Assembly (NCBI GenBank): GCA_017408985.1
Contig: JAFQTO010000047.1
Coordinates: 1-32,653 of the forward strand
Length of the DNA: 32,653 nt
DNA from: Clostridia bacterium
GTDB taxonomy: Bacteria > Bacillota > Clostridia > Oscillospirales > Butyricicoccaceae
Reading direction: 5' to 3'
The notes under the pieces were generated by a model. That model made no database searches. It saw only the letters and a list, made by a program, of their open reading frames with translations, and had not been told where the DNA came from. Every line of letters begins with the position of its first letter. The stretch's first letter is position 1. A program made the translations under genes and the position numbers. This document shows positions 7,475 to 14,695 of this stretch, piece by piece.

Positions 7475-8000
7475 AATTTTTGAGCAGATTTTCGTGAGTA
7501 CAACTCGAGCGCAGACAGTACCGTGTGCAGCAAGCGAGTATTAGGCAGCAGATGGGCGAAAGAACGCAAAAGCGCGGTATTTTTTGAGCAGATTTCGATG
7601 ATATACGAGCAGCGCCCGTTGTATAACGAGCGCTGTTGTTGCTGATTCTACAGGTATTTTTGAGATGATTTCGCGCTTTATACAAGTAATGCCCGCATTG
7701 CAACGCGCCAATACGGGCATAAAAATCCTTATATAACGCCAATTTTGCGGAGATTTCGCTCATATGCAACTAATGCGAGCGCAGACAGTACCGTGTGTAC
7801 GGCAAGCCGTTTTCATAAATCCCGCGATATTTTTGAGATGATTTCGCGCTTTATACAAGTAATGCCCGCATTGGCAGTACTATCTGCACGGCAATACGGG
7901 CATTGTTTTTACCTTAATCCGGTATTTTTTGAGCAGATTTCGATGATATACGAGCAGCGCCCGTGCAGACAGTACTATTTGTACGGCAAACGGGCGCTGC
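7475..8000. repeat. Six-unit hairpin array downstream of serS
   Basis: Six related units begin near 7475, 7576, 7653, 7741, 7826 and 7921. Each opens with a T tract, then GAG-CA/AT-GATTTCG, then a GC-rich hairpin. Units 2 and 6 share an identical 44-base head; units 3 and 5 share about 46 identical bases. Stems: CAGCGC/GCGCTG (7610-7635), ATGCCCGCATTG with CAATACGGGCAT (7689-7720 and 7862-7903), and a perfect 10-bp CAGCGCCCGT/ACGGGCGCTG (7955-7999). The loops of units 5 and 6 carry a module GCAG(ACA)GTAC...CGGCAA that is absent from units 3 and 2. Units 1 and 4 carry it as well. No coding capacity is convincing on either strand. Confidence 0.8.
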
Positions 8001-8028
8001 AAAGTAGATCGCGAAATATGCCAAAAAA

Positions 8029-9333
8029 TCAGAATTTGTTTTTCATATCCTTGGTAATAACTTCCACTCCGCCGAGGTATTTGCGCAATACTTCCGGCAC
8101 TACGATGCTGCCGTCGGCAAGCTGATTCTGTTCTACGACTGCGGGCAGGATACGGGAGGTTGCCAGACCGGAGCCGTTGAGGGTGTGGAGAAGCTCAATT
8201 TTGCCGGTGCTTTCGCGGCGGAAACGCATATTTCCGCGGCGAGCCTGATAATCACGGGCGTTGGAGACCGAGGAGACCTCTTTGTAGCCGTTCATGGAGG
8301 GGATATGGATCTCGATGTCGTAGGTGCGTGCCATAGATGCCGAGCAGTCGCCTGCCGCCAGCTTGACGGTGCGGAAATGGAATCCCAGGCCGGAAACAAG
8401 TGCCTCGGCCTTCTTTACCAGCTCCTCAAAGGCTGCATCGGAGTCCTCGGGCTTGGTAAACTGCACCATTTCGACCTTGTTGAACTGATGTCCGCGCACC
8501 ATTCCGCGCTCATCGGCACGGTAGGAGCCTGCCTCACGGCGGAAGCAGGGGGTGTAGGAGATATATTTGCGGGGCAGATCGGCCTCGGTAAGTATCTCGT
8601 CACGGTGGAGAGCTACCAGAGCGGTCTCTGCGGTGGGCAGCATAAATCTTCTGCGCTCGTCCTCGGCAGTCTCAAGCCAGTACACGTCGTCAGCAAACTT
8701 GGGGAACTGACCTGCGGTCAGACCGCACTCGTAGGAGAGCATATGGGGAACGAGCACCAGCTCGTAGCCGTCGCCCAGATGGGTGTCCACGAAATAGTTG
8801 AGCAGCGCCCACTCCAGACGTGCGCCCCAGCCGCGATAGATCCAGAAACCGCTTCCCGACAGCTTGGTGCCGCGTGGATAGTCGATAAATCCCAGATCGG
8901 TGCACAGGTCCACGTGGTTTTTGGGCTCAAAATCGAACTTGTGGGGTTCACCGAAGGTGCGGATCTCCTGATTGTTCTCCTTGCCGCCGCCGAGAAGATC
9001 CTCGTCGGGCAGGTTGGGCAGGGCCAGCATATAGTTGCGGTACTCGATTTCGACCTTTTCCAGCTCTTCTTCCACGTTTTTGATCTCGTTTGCCAGCTCC
9101 TTCATCTTTGCAAAGACGGGAGCAACGTCCTCACCTGCCTTTTTCATAGCGGGGATCTGCTTGGAGACCTTGTTCTGCTCGCTCTTCATGCTCTCGGTCT
9201 TCTGTATGAGAGTGCGGCGCTGTTCGTCAAGTTCGAGGATCTTTGCAACCTCTTCGGCCGCGTCCTTCTCTTTTCTTGCAAACAGTTCTATAACCTTCTG
9301 GGGATCTTCCTTGATTCTTTTGATGTCGATCAT
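8029..9333 (-). CDS. serS: Seryl-tRNA synthetase
   Basis: A 434-residue class II aminoacyl-tRNA synthetase that charges tRNA-Ser with serine. Residues 1-110 form the charged coiled-coil tRNA-binding arm. Motif 2 appears as CFRREAGSYRADERGMVRGHQF, shown here in part as FRREAGSY and RGHQF, and motif 3 near the C-terminus as an arginine-containing SRILPAVVE block. The protein is full length. It begins 10 bases after the parB stop; its ribosome site GTGAGGA overlaps that stop, so it is very likely translated from the parAB transcript. No T-box leader is present, which fits this operon position. Confidence 0.97.
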   Translation of the reverse strand: MIDIKRIKEDPQKVIELFARKEKDAAEEVAKILELDEQRRTLIQKTESMKSEQNKVSKQIPAMKKAGEDVAPVFAKMKELANEIKNVEEELEKVEIEYRNYMLALPNLPDEDLLGGGKENNQEIRTFGEPHKFDFEPKNHVDLCTDLGFIDYPRGTKLSGSGFWIYRGWGARLEWALLNYFVDTHLGDGYELVLVPHMLSYECGLTAGQFPKFADDVYWLETAEDERRRFMLPTAETALVALHRDEILTEADLPRKYISYTPCFRREAGSYRADERGMVRGHQFNKVEMVQFTKPEDSDAAFEELVKKAEALVSGLGFHFRTVKLAAGDCSASMARTYDIEIHIPSMNGYKEVSSVSNARDYQARRGNMRFRRESTGKIELLHTLNGSGLATSRILPAVVEQNQLADGSIVVPEVLRKYLGGVEVITKDMKNKF

Positions 9334-9343
9334 TGTTTTTTCC

Positions 9344-10192
9344 TCACTTTATGTTTTTCAGAGCTTCGCAGACCTTTTCCAGATCCTCGTTGCCGTAATA
9401 CTCGATGGTCAGTTTACCTTTTTTTGCACCGTGTTTGATGCTGATGCGGTGTCCGGTGTTTTTGGACATCTCATCCTCAAGATTTTTGATGTAGATAGCC
9501 GTCATATCGGTCTTTTTTGTGCCTTCTTTGGGTGCCTTGAGCAGAGTTTTGACCATTTCTTCGGTCTCACGGACGCTCAGTTCCTTCAAAACCACCTTTG
9601 CCGCGGCTTCTTTGATCTTCTTTTCGCTTTCGAGAGGCAGCAAAGCACGTGCGTGTCCGGCAGAAAGCTCCCCTGCCGCCAGCATCTCCTTGACCTCTTC
9701 GGGCAGAGAAAGCAGTCTTATTGAGTTGGCTATGGCCGATCGTGATCGTCCGATTCGCTCGGAAGCCTCACTCTGGGTCAGTCCCATACGCTCGATAAGG
9801 GTAAAATATCCCTCGGCCTCTTCCACGGGGTTCAGGTCCTCACGCTGAAGATTCTCGATAAGTGCCAGCTCGTAGGTCTTTTTTTCGTCAGCATCCAGCA
9901 CGATTGCGGGGATCTCGCTGAGCCCCGCCATTCTGGCGGCTCTCCAGCGGCGCTCACCTGCGATTATCTGATAGGTGTCACCCGTTTTGCGAACGGTGAT
10001 GGGGGTTATGACACCGTGAAGTCTGACGCTTTCTGCCAGCTCGGAGAGCTTTTCCGAGTCAAATTCGTGTCGGGGCTGATCGCGGTTAGGCTCGATCTCG
10101 CTGAGTCTGATCCCTTTTACGCTTTCTTCCTCCGTATTTTCGTCCCTGAAAATGGCGTTAAGCCCTTTTCCCAGGCCTTTTCCCGTCGTCAC
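9344..10192 (-). CDS. parB: Chromosome partitioning protein ParB (Spo0J)
   Basis: A 282-residue CTPase and DNA clamp that loads at parS and organises the origin region with ParA and SMC. The N-terminus GKGLGKGLNAIF is the ParA-interacting segment. The CTP-binding GERRWRAARMAGL box is at 79-91 and the DNA-reading helix-turn-helix contains GRSRSAIANSIRLL. The GTG at 10192 is chosen: GGGAGGGA lies about 6 bases upstream, and the product then starts as typical ParB proteins do. A TTG 18 bases earlier overlaps the parA stop but has no ribosome site. It is co-transcribed with parA and serS. Confidence 0.95.
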   Translation of the reverse strand: MTTGKGLGKGLNAIFRDENTEEESVKGIRLSEIEPNRDQPRHEFDSEKLSELAESVRLHGVITPITVRKTGDTYQIIAGERRWRAARMAGLSEIPAIVLDADEKKTYELALIENLQREDLNPVEEAEGYFTLIERMGLTQSEASERIGRSRSAIANSIRLLSLPEEVKEMLAAGELSAGHARALLPLESEKKIKEAAAKVVLKELSVRETEEMVKTLLKAPKEGTKKTDMTAIYIKNLEDEMSKNTGHRISIKHGAKKGKLTIEYYGNEDLEKVCEALKNIK

Positions 10193-10206
10193 GTCTATCC
10201 CTCCCG

Positions 10207-10953
10207 TCAATTTTTTGCCACGAACTCGGCGGCGAGAGCGTTGTACGCCTCCGCACCGCGGGAAGTTCGGTCATAAGCGATGATCGGCAGCCCGTGGGAA
10301 GGCGCTTCGGACAAGCGCACGTTGCGGGGGATCACCGTTTTGTATACTTTTTTGCCGAAATACTTTTTGATCTCCTCGGCGACCTGAATGGTCAGGTTGG
10401 TCCTGCCGTCGTACATAGTCAGCACGATGCCCTCCACGTCGATGCCGGGATTGATCTTCTTTTTGACCGTCCTGATGGAGTTCATCAGCTGTGAAAGCCC
10501 CTCAAGGGCATAGTATTCGCACTGCATAGGCACCAAAACGGTGTCACATACAGCCAGCGCGTTAAGGGTAAGCATGCCCAGCGAGGGAGGACAGTCGATA
10601 AAAATGAAGTCGTAGGCGTCTTTATATCCGTCCAGCACCGATTTGAGGCGGTATTCGCGGCCATCCATCATCGCGACCTCCTGCTCTGCGGCGGCAAGGC
10701 GTATATCCGCAGGCAAAACGTCACACCATTTGGTCTTTTTTGCAGTTATATCAACATCGGCAACGATGCCGTCGTAGATGCTCTCTCCCTCGCGCACCTC
10801 CACGCCCAGACCGGAAGTGGCGTTGCTCTGGGGGTCAAAGTCGCACAAAAGCACCCTTTTGCCCATTGCGGCTACACAGCAGGCAAGATTAAGGCAGGTG
10901 GTGGTCTTGCCGACACCGCCCTTTTGGTTAGCAACAGCTATGATTTTGCCCAT
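10207..10953 (-). CDS. parA: Chromosome partitioning ATPase ParA (Soj)
   Basis: A 248-residue ParA-type Walker ATPase. It carries the deviant Walker A motif KGGVGKTT (11-18), the DFDPQSN Walker A-prime block (39-45) and the IDCPPSLG Walker B region. It binds DNA non-specifically in the ATP state and is released by ParB, driving origin segregation and influencing DnaA. The ATG has AAGGAGGG upstream. A good promoter lies at 10981-11009 and a short palindrome overlaps the leader. ParB follows closely. Confidence 0.97.
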   Translation of the reverse strand: MGKIIAVANQKGGVGKTTTCLNLACCVAAMGKRVLLCDFDPQSNATSGLGVEVREGESIYDGIVADVDITAKKTKWCDVLPADIRLAAAEQEVAMMDGREYRLKSVLDGYKDAYDFIFIDCPPSLGMLTLNALAVCDTVLVPMQCEYYALEGLSQLMNSIRTVKKKINPGIDVEGIVLTMYDGRTNLTIQVAEEIKKYFGKKVYKTVIPRNVRLSEAPSHGLPIIAYDRTSRGAEAYNALAAEFVAKN

Positions 10954-10965
10954 TTTGCCCTCCTT

Positions 10966-10979
10966 GAGATTAATATCTC
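10966..10979 (-). promoter_or_regulatory. Palindrome in the parA leader
   Basis: GAGAT-TAAT-ATCTC sits between the -10 box and the ribosome site of parA, a natural operator position. No binding protein is known from the sequence. Confidence 0.35.
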
Positions 10980-10980
10980 T

Positions 10981-11009
10981 ATTATAGTCTCAAAAGCGCA
11001 AAAAAGCAA
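10981..11009 (-). promoter_or_regulatory. Promoter of parA-parB-serS
   Basis: Minus strand TTGCTT, 17 bases, perfect TATAAT, 28 bases before the parA start. Confidence 0.6.
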
Positions 11010-11042
11010 TAGCATAAAGGCTTTTGCAGGACAAAATATGAA

Positions 11043-11058
11043 TGTTTCACGTGAAACA
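11043..11058. promoter_or_regulatory. parS site 1
   Basis: TGTTTCACGTGAAACA matches the Bacillus-type 16-bp parS palindrome exactly. It lies upstream of parA and 110 bases from parS site 2. Confidence 0.95.
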
Positions 11059-11075
11059 GCGCGGACGAAGTCCAC

Positions 11076-11108
11076 AGCTAAATCGCCTGCTTCGCAGGCT
11101 ATTTAGCT
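11076..11108. repeat. Hairpin between the parS sites
   Basis: AGCTAAAT-C-GCCTGC, loop TTC, GCAGGC-T-ATTTAGCT: a 14-bp stem with one mismatch. Short further palindromes fill the rest of 11059-11168. It could terminate or insulate noc transcription from parA, though a T tract is lacking. Confidence 0.6.
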
Positions 11109-11168
11109 ATGCCGAGGCATAAATCAGCCGCGCTACGGCGCAATTTCGCTGCTGCCGTAGGCTGCTTA

Positions 11169-11184
11169 TGTTTCACGTGAAACA
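11169..11184. promoter_or_regulatory. parS site 2, abutting the noc stop codon
   Basis: A second exact TGTTTCACGTGAAACA. Its last base directly precedes position 11185, the end of the noc stop codon on the minus strand. Confidence 0.95.
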
Positions 11185-12003
11185 TCACCGCTTGCCCGCA
11201 CCTATCCTAACGGTCACCACCGTATCCTCCCGCTCGATAAACCGATCGACCTTGACCCTGACCCCCGACATCTCCATCGTTTTGACGGCACGAGCGAGAG
11301 TATTGAGGAATATCCGCACGTCTTTTATATAAACCGTGTCCCTTTTTGGCGATTTTGCGGTTTTTCCGTCGGTTTTCGGGGGTTTTTGCATATCCTTCAG
11401 CATATCGTCCACCAATTTTTCGGTCTGCTCCACGTTAAGCGCCTTTATTACGGCGGTTTCCGCGCCCAGCGCCTGCTGTTCTGCGGGCAGCCTGAGCAAA
11501 GCGCGGGCGTGACGCTCGCTGAGGTGACTTTCGCGGATGATGCGTACAGCCTCGGGCGACAGTTTGAGCAGACGAAGCTTATTGGCAACCGAGCTTTGGG
11601 TCTTTCCGATCCTTTCGGCGGTCTGCTGTTGGGTAAGGCCGTATTTGTCGATAAGTGCGCGGAGCGACAGCGCTTCTTCAAAAAAATCAAGGTCTTTTCT
11701 CTGCAAATTCTCCACCACAGCCATAAAGGAGCTTCCCTCCTCGTCGGCGTCAAGTATGTAGCAGGGCACCTGTCTGAGCCCCGCAAGCCTGGAGGCACGC
11801 AGCCGTCTCTCCCCCGCTATCAGCTCATATCCGCCCTTTTCCGACCGTCTGACGGTCAGCGGCGTGATGATCCCGCAGCTTTTTATGCTTTCGGCAAGCT
11901 GTGAGATGGCATCGGGGTCAAATATCCTGCGTGGCTGATTCGGGTTGGGCACGATATCGTCTACCGATATTTTTTTGAAATCTCTTGGCTGTAATATGGA
12001 CAT
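11185..12003 (-). CDS. noc: ParB-family protein, probable nucleoid occlusion factor Noc
   Basis: A 272-residue ParB paralog. It has the CTP-binding GERRLRASRLAGL box (64-76) and a helix-turn-helix with GKTQSSVANKLRLLKL, which resembles Noc more than the GRSRSAIAN of the neighbouring ParB. Noc spreads from its own sites, reaches the membrane and blocks septum assembly over the nucleoid. The start at 12003 is chosen because GGGAG lies just upstream; longer frames run through non-coding DNA. The Firmicute order noc-parA-parB is kept. Noc versus a second ParB cannot be fully settled from sequence; no TTTCCCGGGAAA-type Noc site is seen in the window. Confidence 0.82.
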   Translation of the reverse strand: MSILQPRDFKKISVDDIVPNPNQPRRIFDPDAISQLAESIKSCGIITPLTVRRSEKGGYELIAGERRLRASRLAGLRQVPCYILDADEEGSSFMAVVENLQRKDLDFFEEALSLRALIDKYGLTQQQTAERIGKTQSSVANKLRLLKLSPEAVRIIRESHLSERHARALLRLPAEQQALGAETAVIKALNVEQTEKLVDDMLKDMQKPPKTDGKTAKSPKRDTVYIKDVRIFLNTLARAVKTMEMSGVRVKVDRFIEREDTVVTVRIGAGKR

Positions 12004-12368
12004 TTTATCACTCCCTTGTAAAAAAGAGAATAACACGGGGAAATGGCGAAAATTTGCGAAAAATACGCATATATGCTCTTTTTCTCCGTCAAATAAAGGG
12101 ATAATGCGATAAAATGTGCAGAAATTCGGGAGGGTTCGATGAGCGGCGACAGCTTGTTCAGGGATTTGAACACCTTCGGCGTGACGATATACCGTTGCTG
12201 ACGCCACGGCACAAAGGTGCGCTCCGCGTCGAAATTTGCAGAGTGCTGTCTGTGATCGCACCGGCAGACCGGCGAGGACGTCTGTTCCCGTATCAACTAC
12301 CCGGGGATATAACAAAAGCTGCAAGCCAAAATCGTGAATGGCACGATCCCGTAAAACACAAAGCAAAA
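12004..12368. other. Gene-free stretch between noc and mscL
   Basis: No convincing gene. The noc leader is AT-rich and contains TTGACG on the minus strand (rc of CGTCAA near 12090) without a clear -10. A 20-codon frame at 12139-12201 (+) begins MSGDSLFRDL and has GGGAGG just upstream; it is too short to judge. Longer minus-strand frames here merely extend noc upstream. Confidence 0.4.
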
Positions 12369-12396
12369 AACACGCCGTTGCTGTCAACGGCGTGTT
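12369..12396 (-). terminator. Terminator of mscL
   Basis: AACACGCCGTTG, loop CTGT, CAACGGCGTGTT; on the minus strand it is followed by a T6 tract. It lies 18 bases beyond the mscL stop. Confidence 0.8.
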
Positions 12397-12413
12397 TTCG
12401 TTATCTTTTCTGC

Positions 12414-12920
12414 TTACTTCTTCAGGGAATCTCTGATCTCTCTCAGCAGAGCCAGCTCTTCCTGCTTGATCGCCTCTTCGGCGGCAGCCTTTGCAGCAGC
12501 GGCGGCGTCTTCCTCGGCCTTCTTTGCGGCGGCTTTGGCATCTTCTTCTGCCTTCTTGGCGGCGGCGGCAGCCTCTTCCTCAAGGCGCTTCTTCTCGCCC
12601 GCCTTTGCGATCAGGCGAACAACGATGAATATGACCAAAGCAATGATCAAAAAGTTGATGATCATCTGGACAAAGTTGCCGTAGCGGATGGCGTTGTCGA
12701 TGACCTCTACGCCGTCAGCATCCAGATGGGACTTGAGCACCCACTGCTTGGATGTGAAATCAATGCCGCCGGTGAAAACGCCGATGGCGGGAGTGATGAT
12801 GTCCTTGACGAGGCTGTTTACGATAGCGGTGAATGCCGAGCCGACGACTACACCGACTGCCATATCAACCACGTTGCCGCGGGTGATAAACTTCTTGAAA
12901 TCCTGGAAAAACTTTTTCAT
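12414..12920 (-). CDS. mscL: Large-conductance mechanosensitive channel MscL
   Basis: A 168-residue membrane protein that opens under membrane tension to release solutes during hypo-osmotic shock. The conserved N-terminus FKKFITRGNVVDMAVGVVVG leads into TM1 (about 18-46); TM2 is at about 80-100 (INFLIIALVIFIVV). The C-terminal cytoplasmic helix is unusually long and rich in Ala, Glu and Lys, with repeated KKAEEDA units, before the LLREIRDSLKK end. The ATG at 12920 has AGGAGG upstream; the extra 16 codons of the longer frame cross this site. It has its own promoter and terminator and separates the noc-par and mnm blocks. Confidence 0.95.
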   Translation of the reverse strand: MKKFFQDFKKFITRGNVVDMAVGVVVGSAFTAIVNSLVKDIITPAIGVFTGGIDFTSKQWVLKSHLDADGVEVIDNAIRYGNFVQMIINFLIIALVIFIVVRLIAKAGEKKRLEEEAAAAAKKAEEDAKAAAKKAEEDAAAAAKAAAEEAIKQEELALLREIRDSLKK

Positions 12921-12959
12921 CCGAAAGATCCTCCTAAAAAAATATGTATTTGTGATAAT

Positions 12960-12988
12960 ATTGTACACTTTTTGGCATTAGAGGTCAA
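12960..12988 (-). promoter_or_regulatory. Promoter of mscL
   Basis: Minus strand TTGACC, 17 bases, TACAAT; it lies 40 bases upstream of the start codon, back to back with the mnmE promoter. Confidence 0.75.
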
Positions 12989-12994
12989 GTACTC

Positions 12995-13023
12995 TTTTCA
13001 ATTTGGGGAGTTTGTGATATAAT
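12995..13023 (+). promoter_or_regulatory. Promoter of mnmE
   Basis: TTTTCA, 17 bases, perfect TATAAT, 36 bases before the GTG start. Confidence 0.55.
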
Positions 13024-13059
13024 TAATATGTATAAGTATGTTCAGGTGAGGTGATTCGG

Positions 13060-14424
13060 GTGAACAAGGTCATCGTTGCCCCCTCGGGCGGCGGTCTGCC
13101 TGCGGCTATCGGCATCGTAAGACTGTCGGGTGCGGATACTTTTTCTGTGCTGGACCGCATCTTCAAGGCAAAATGCCGCAAAAATGCCGCAGGACGGCAA
13201 AAAAACCGTCTCTATTACGGCACTTTGCTGGCACAAAACGGCAAAACTCTGGATCTGTGTATGGCGGTGTGCTTTCACGCGCCCAACTCATACACGGGCG
13301 AGGATATGGCGGAGCTGTACTGTCACGGTTCAAGCGCCGTAGTGTCTGCCGCCATCGACAGCGCGATAGATGCAGGTGCGCGGTTTGCCGAGCCGGGCGA
13401 ATTTACCCGACGCGCCTTTTTGAACGGCAAGTTGGACCTGACTCAGGCGGAGGCAACCGCCGATCTGATACACTCCACCTCCCTTTTGGCGGCGCAGGCG
13501 GCGGCAAGCCAGCTCAGCGGCTCGGTCAGAGGCGAGATAACCCGACTGAGAGGGCAGCTGAGCGGGCTTCTGGCGCATTTTTACGCCGTTTGCGACTACA
13601 GCGACGAGGATATCGAGCCCTTTGAGTACCAAAACGCCGCCGATACCCTGCAGGACGTCGCCCTCAGATTGCGCGCCCTCAAGGACGGGTACGAGCGGGG
13701 CAGCGCCATCAAAAACGGCATTCCCGTGGCTGTAATCGGCCGTCCCAACGCGGGAAAAAGCTCGCTGTTCAACGCCCTTGCGGGGTTTGACCGCGCCATC
13801 GTCACAAGCGAGGCAGGCACCACGCGGGATGTTATTGAGGAGCAGATCAATCTTTCGGGCGCGCTGTTCAGGCTGCTGGACACGGCGGGGATACGGCAGG
13901 CGGAGGGGCTTGCCGAGAGTATGGGGATCGAGCGCTCCCGCTCTGCCGCAAAGGATGCCAAGGCCGTTATATGCGTGTTTGACGGCTCCCAGACTCTGAC
14001 CGAAGAGGATTATGACGCCCTCTCTCTGGTGCCCGAAAATATCCCCGGATGCGCCGTGATAAACAAGCTGGATCTGGGAATAAACAGCGAAACCGAGCAA
14101 AAACTGAAAGAACTGAACATTGCAAATATATTCACGATTTCCGCCAAAACCGGTGAGGGGTTAGAGGCGCTGACCAAATGGCTGACGGAGCTTATACCCT
14201 CTGCCGAAGGGGTGCTTATCACAAGCCCCCGTCAGGCAAGTCTGCTCTCTTCGGCCGCCGATGCCTGCGCTCTTGCGAGGCAGAGCGCGCTGGAAGGGCT
14301 GACGGCAGACGCATTTTTGAGCGATGCGGAGCGGGCGCTGAATGATCTGGGCAAGATAACCGGCGACACCGCGCAGGCGGATATCGCGGGAGAGATATTC
14401 AGCCGCTTCTGCGTGGGAAAGTAA
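13060..14424 (+). CDS. mnmE: tRNA U34 modification GTPase MnmE
   Basis: A 454-residue GTPase that works with MnmG to install the cmnm5 group on wobble uridine of several tRNAs. Order: formyl-THF-binding N-domain (1-118, with PNSYTGEDMAE), helical domain, then a G domain with GRPNAGKSS (227-235), DTAG (274-277) and NKLD, ending in the invariant FCVGK that supplies the catalytic cysteine. The GTG at 13060 is chosen because GAGGTGAT ends a few bases before it and the product then starts as the family does; a GTG at 13051 overlaps the ribosome site itself. mnmG and rsmG follow on the same strand. Confidence 0.96.
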   Translation: MNKVIVAPSGGGLPAAIGIVRLSGADTFSVLDRIFKAKCRKNAAGRQKNRLYYGTLLAQNGKTLDLCMAVCFHAPNSYTGEDMAELYCHGSSAVVSAAIDSAIDAGARFAEPGEFTRRAFLNGKLDLTQAEATADLIHSTSLLAAQAAASQLSGSVRGEITRLRGQLSGLLAHFYAVCDYSDEDIEPFEYQNAADTLQDVALRLRALKDGYERGSAIKNGIPVAVIGRPNAGKSSLFNALAGFDRAIVTSEAGTTRDVIEEQINLSGALFRLLDTAGIRQAEGLAESMGIERSRSAAKDAKAVICVFDGSQTLTEEDYDALSLVPENIPGCAVINKLDLGINSETEQKLKELNIANIFTISAKTGEGLEALTKWLTELIPSAEGVLITSPRQASLLSSAADACALARQSALEGLTADAFLSDAERALNDLGKITGDTAQADIAGEIFSRFCVGK

Positions 14425-14499
14425 GGCGAGCGAGGCTCGCAGTGAAATTTCACCTTACGGCGCGTTAAGGTGTCACCTGCGGTGGCACCTCGGATAGGC
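14425..14499. repeat. Small hairpins after mnmE
   Basis: GCGAGC-GAG-GCTCGC and a CACCTTA/TAAGGTG inverted repeat follow the mnmE stop. No T tract is present, so termination is uncertain. Confidence 0.45.
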
Positions 14500-14521
14500 G
14501 GGAGTGGAGACCACGCCCTAC
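14500..14521 (-). repeat. GTAG-footed REP-like hairpin a
   Basis: On the minus strand GTAG is followed by a hairpin: GG-C-GTGG, loop TCT, CCAC-T-CCC, with one internal mismatch. Same design as the other GTAG hairpins in the window. Confidence 0.6.
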
Positions 14522-14555
14522 GACGGTGCCGCAGAATGGGACGGATTGGATAGGA

Positions 14556-14581
14556 GGGCGGCAGAGGACTGACGCCCCTAC
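14556..14581 (-). repeat. GTAG-footed REP-like hairpin b
   Basis: Minus strand GTAG then GGGCG, T:C mismatch, CAG, loop TCCT, CTG, CGCCC. It is 34 bases from hairpin a, in the same orientation. Confidence 0.65.
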
Positions 14582-14695
14582 TGTACGACTGTCCACGGGC
14601 AGATGCGGAGACCCGACCCTGCAAGGTCACTTTTTAATACGTTTAGTTATATATTCTATATTTTATACAATATTTAATCATTTCGTGAGGCTGCT

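Noticed and set aside
7475-8000. Protein-coding frame on the minus strand (7434-7769)
   Set aside because: It runs straight through repeated hairpin units, has no ribosome site, and its apparent protein repeats are translations of the DNA repeats.
9334-9343. T-box leader before serS
   Set aside because: Only 10 bases separate parB from serS, so there is no room for one.
12297-12310. Noc binding site
   Set aside because: CCCGGG occurs here and at other places, but none has the TTTCCCGGGAAA form.
11185-12387. 400-residue form of the Noc-like protein
   Set aside because: The first 128 codons lack ParB similarity and cross the noc leader; a ribosome site lies directly before 12003.
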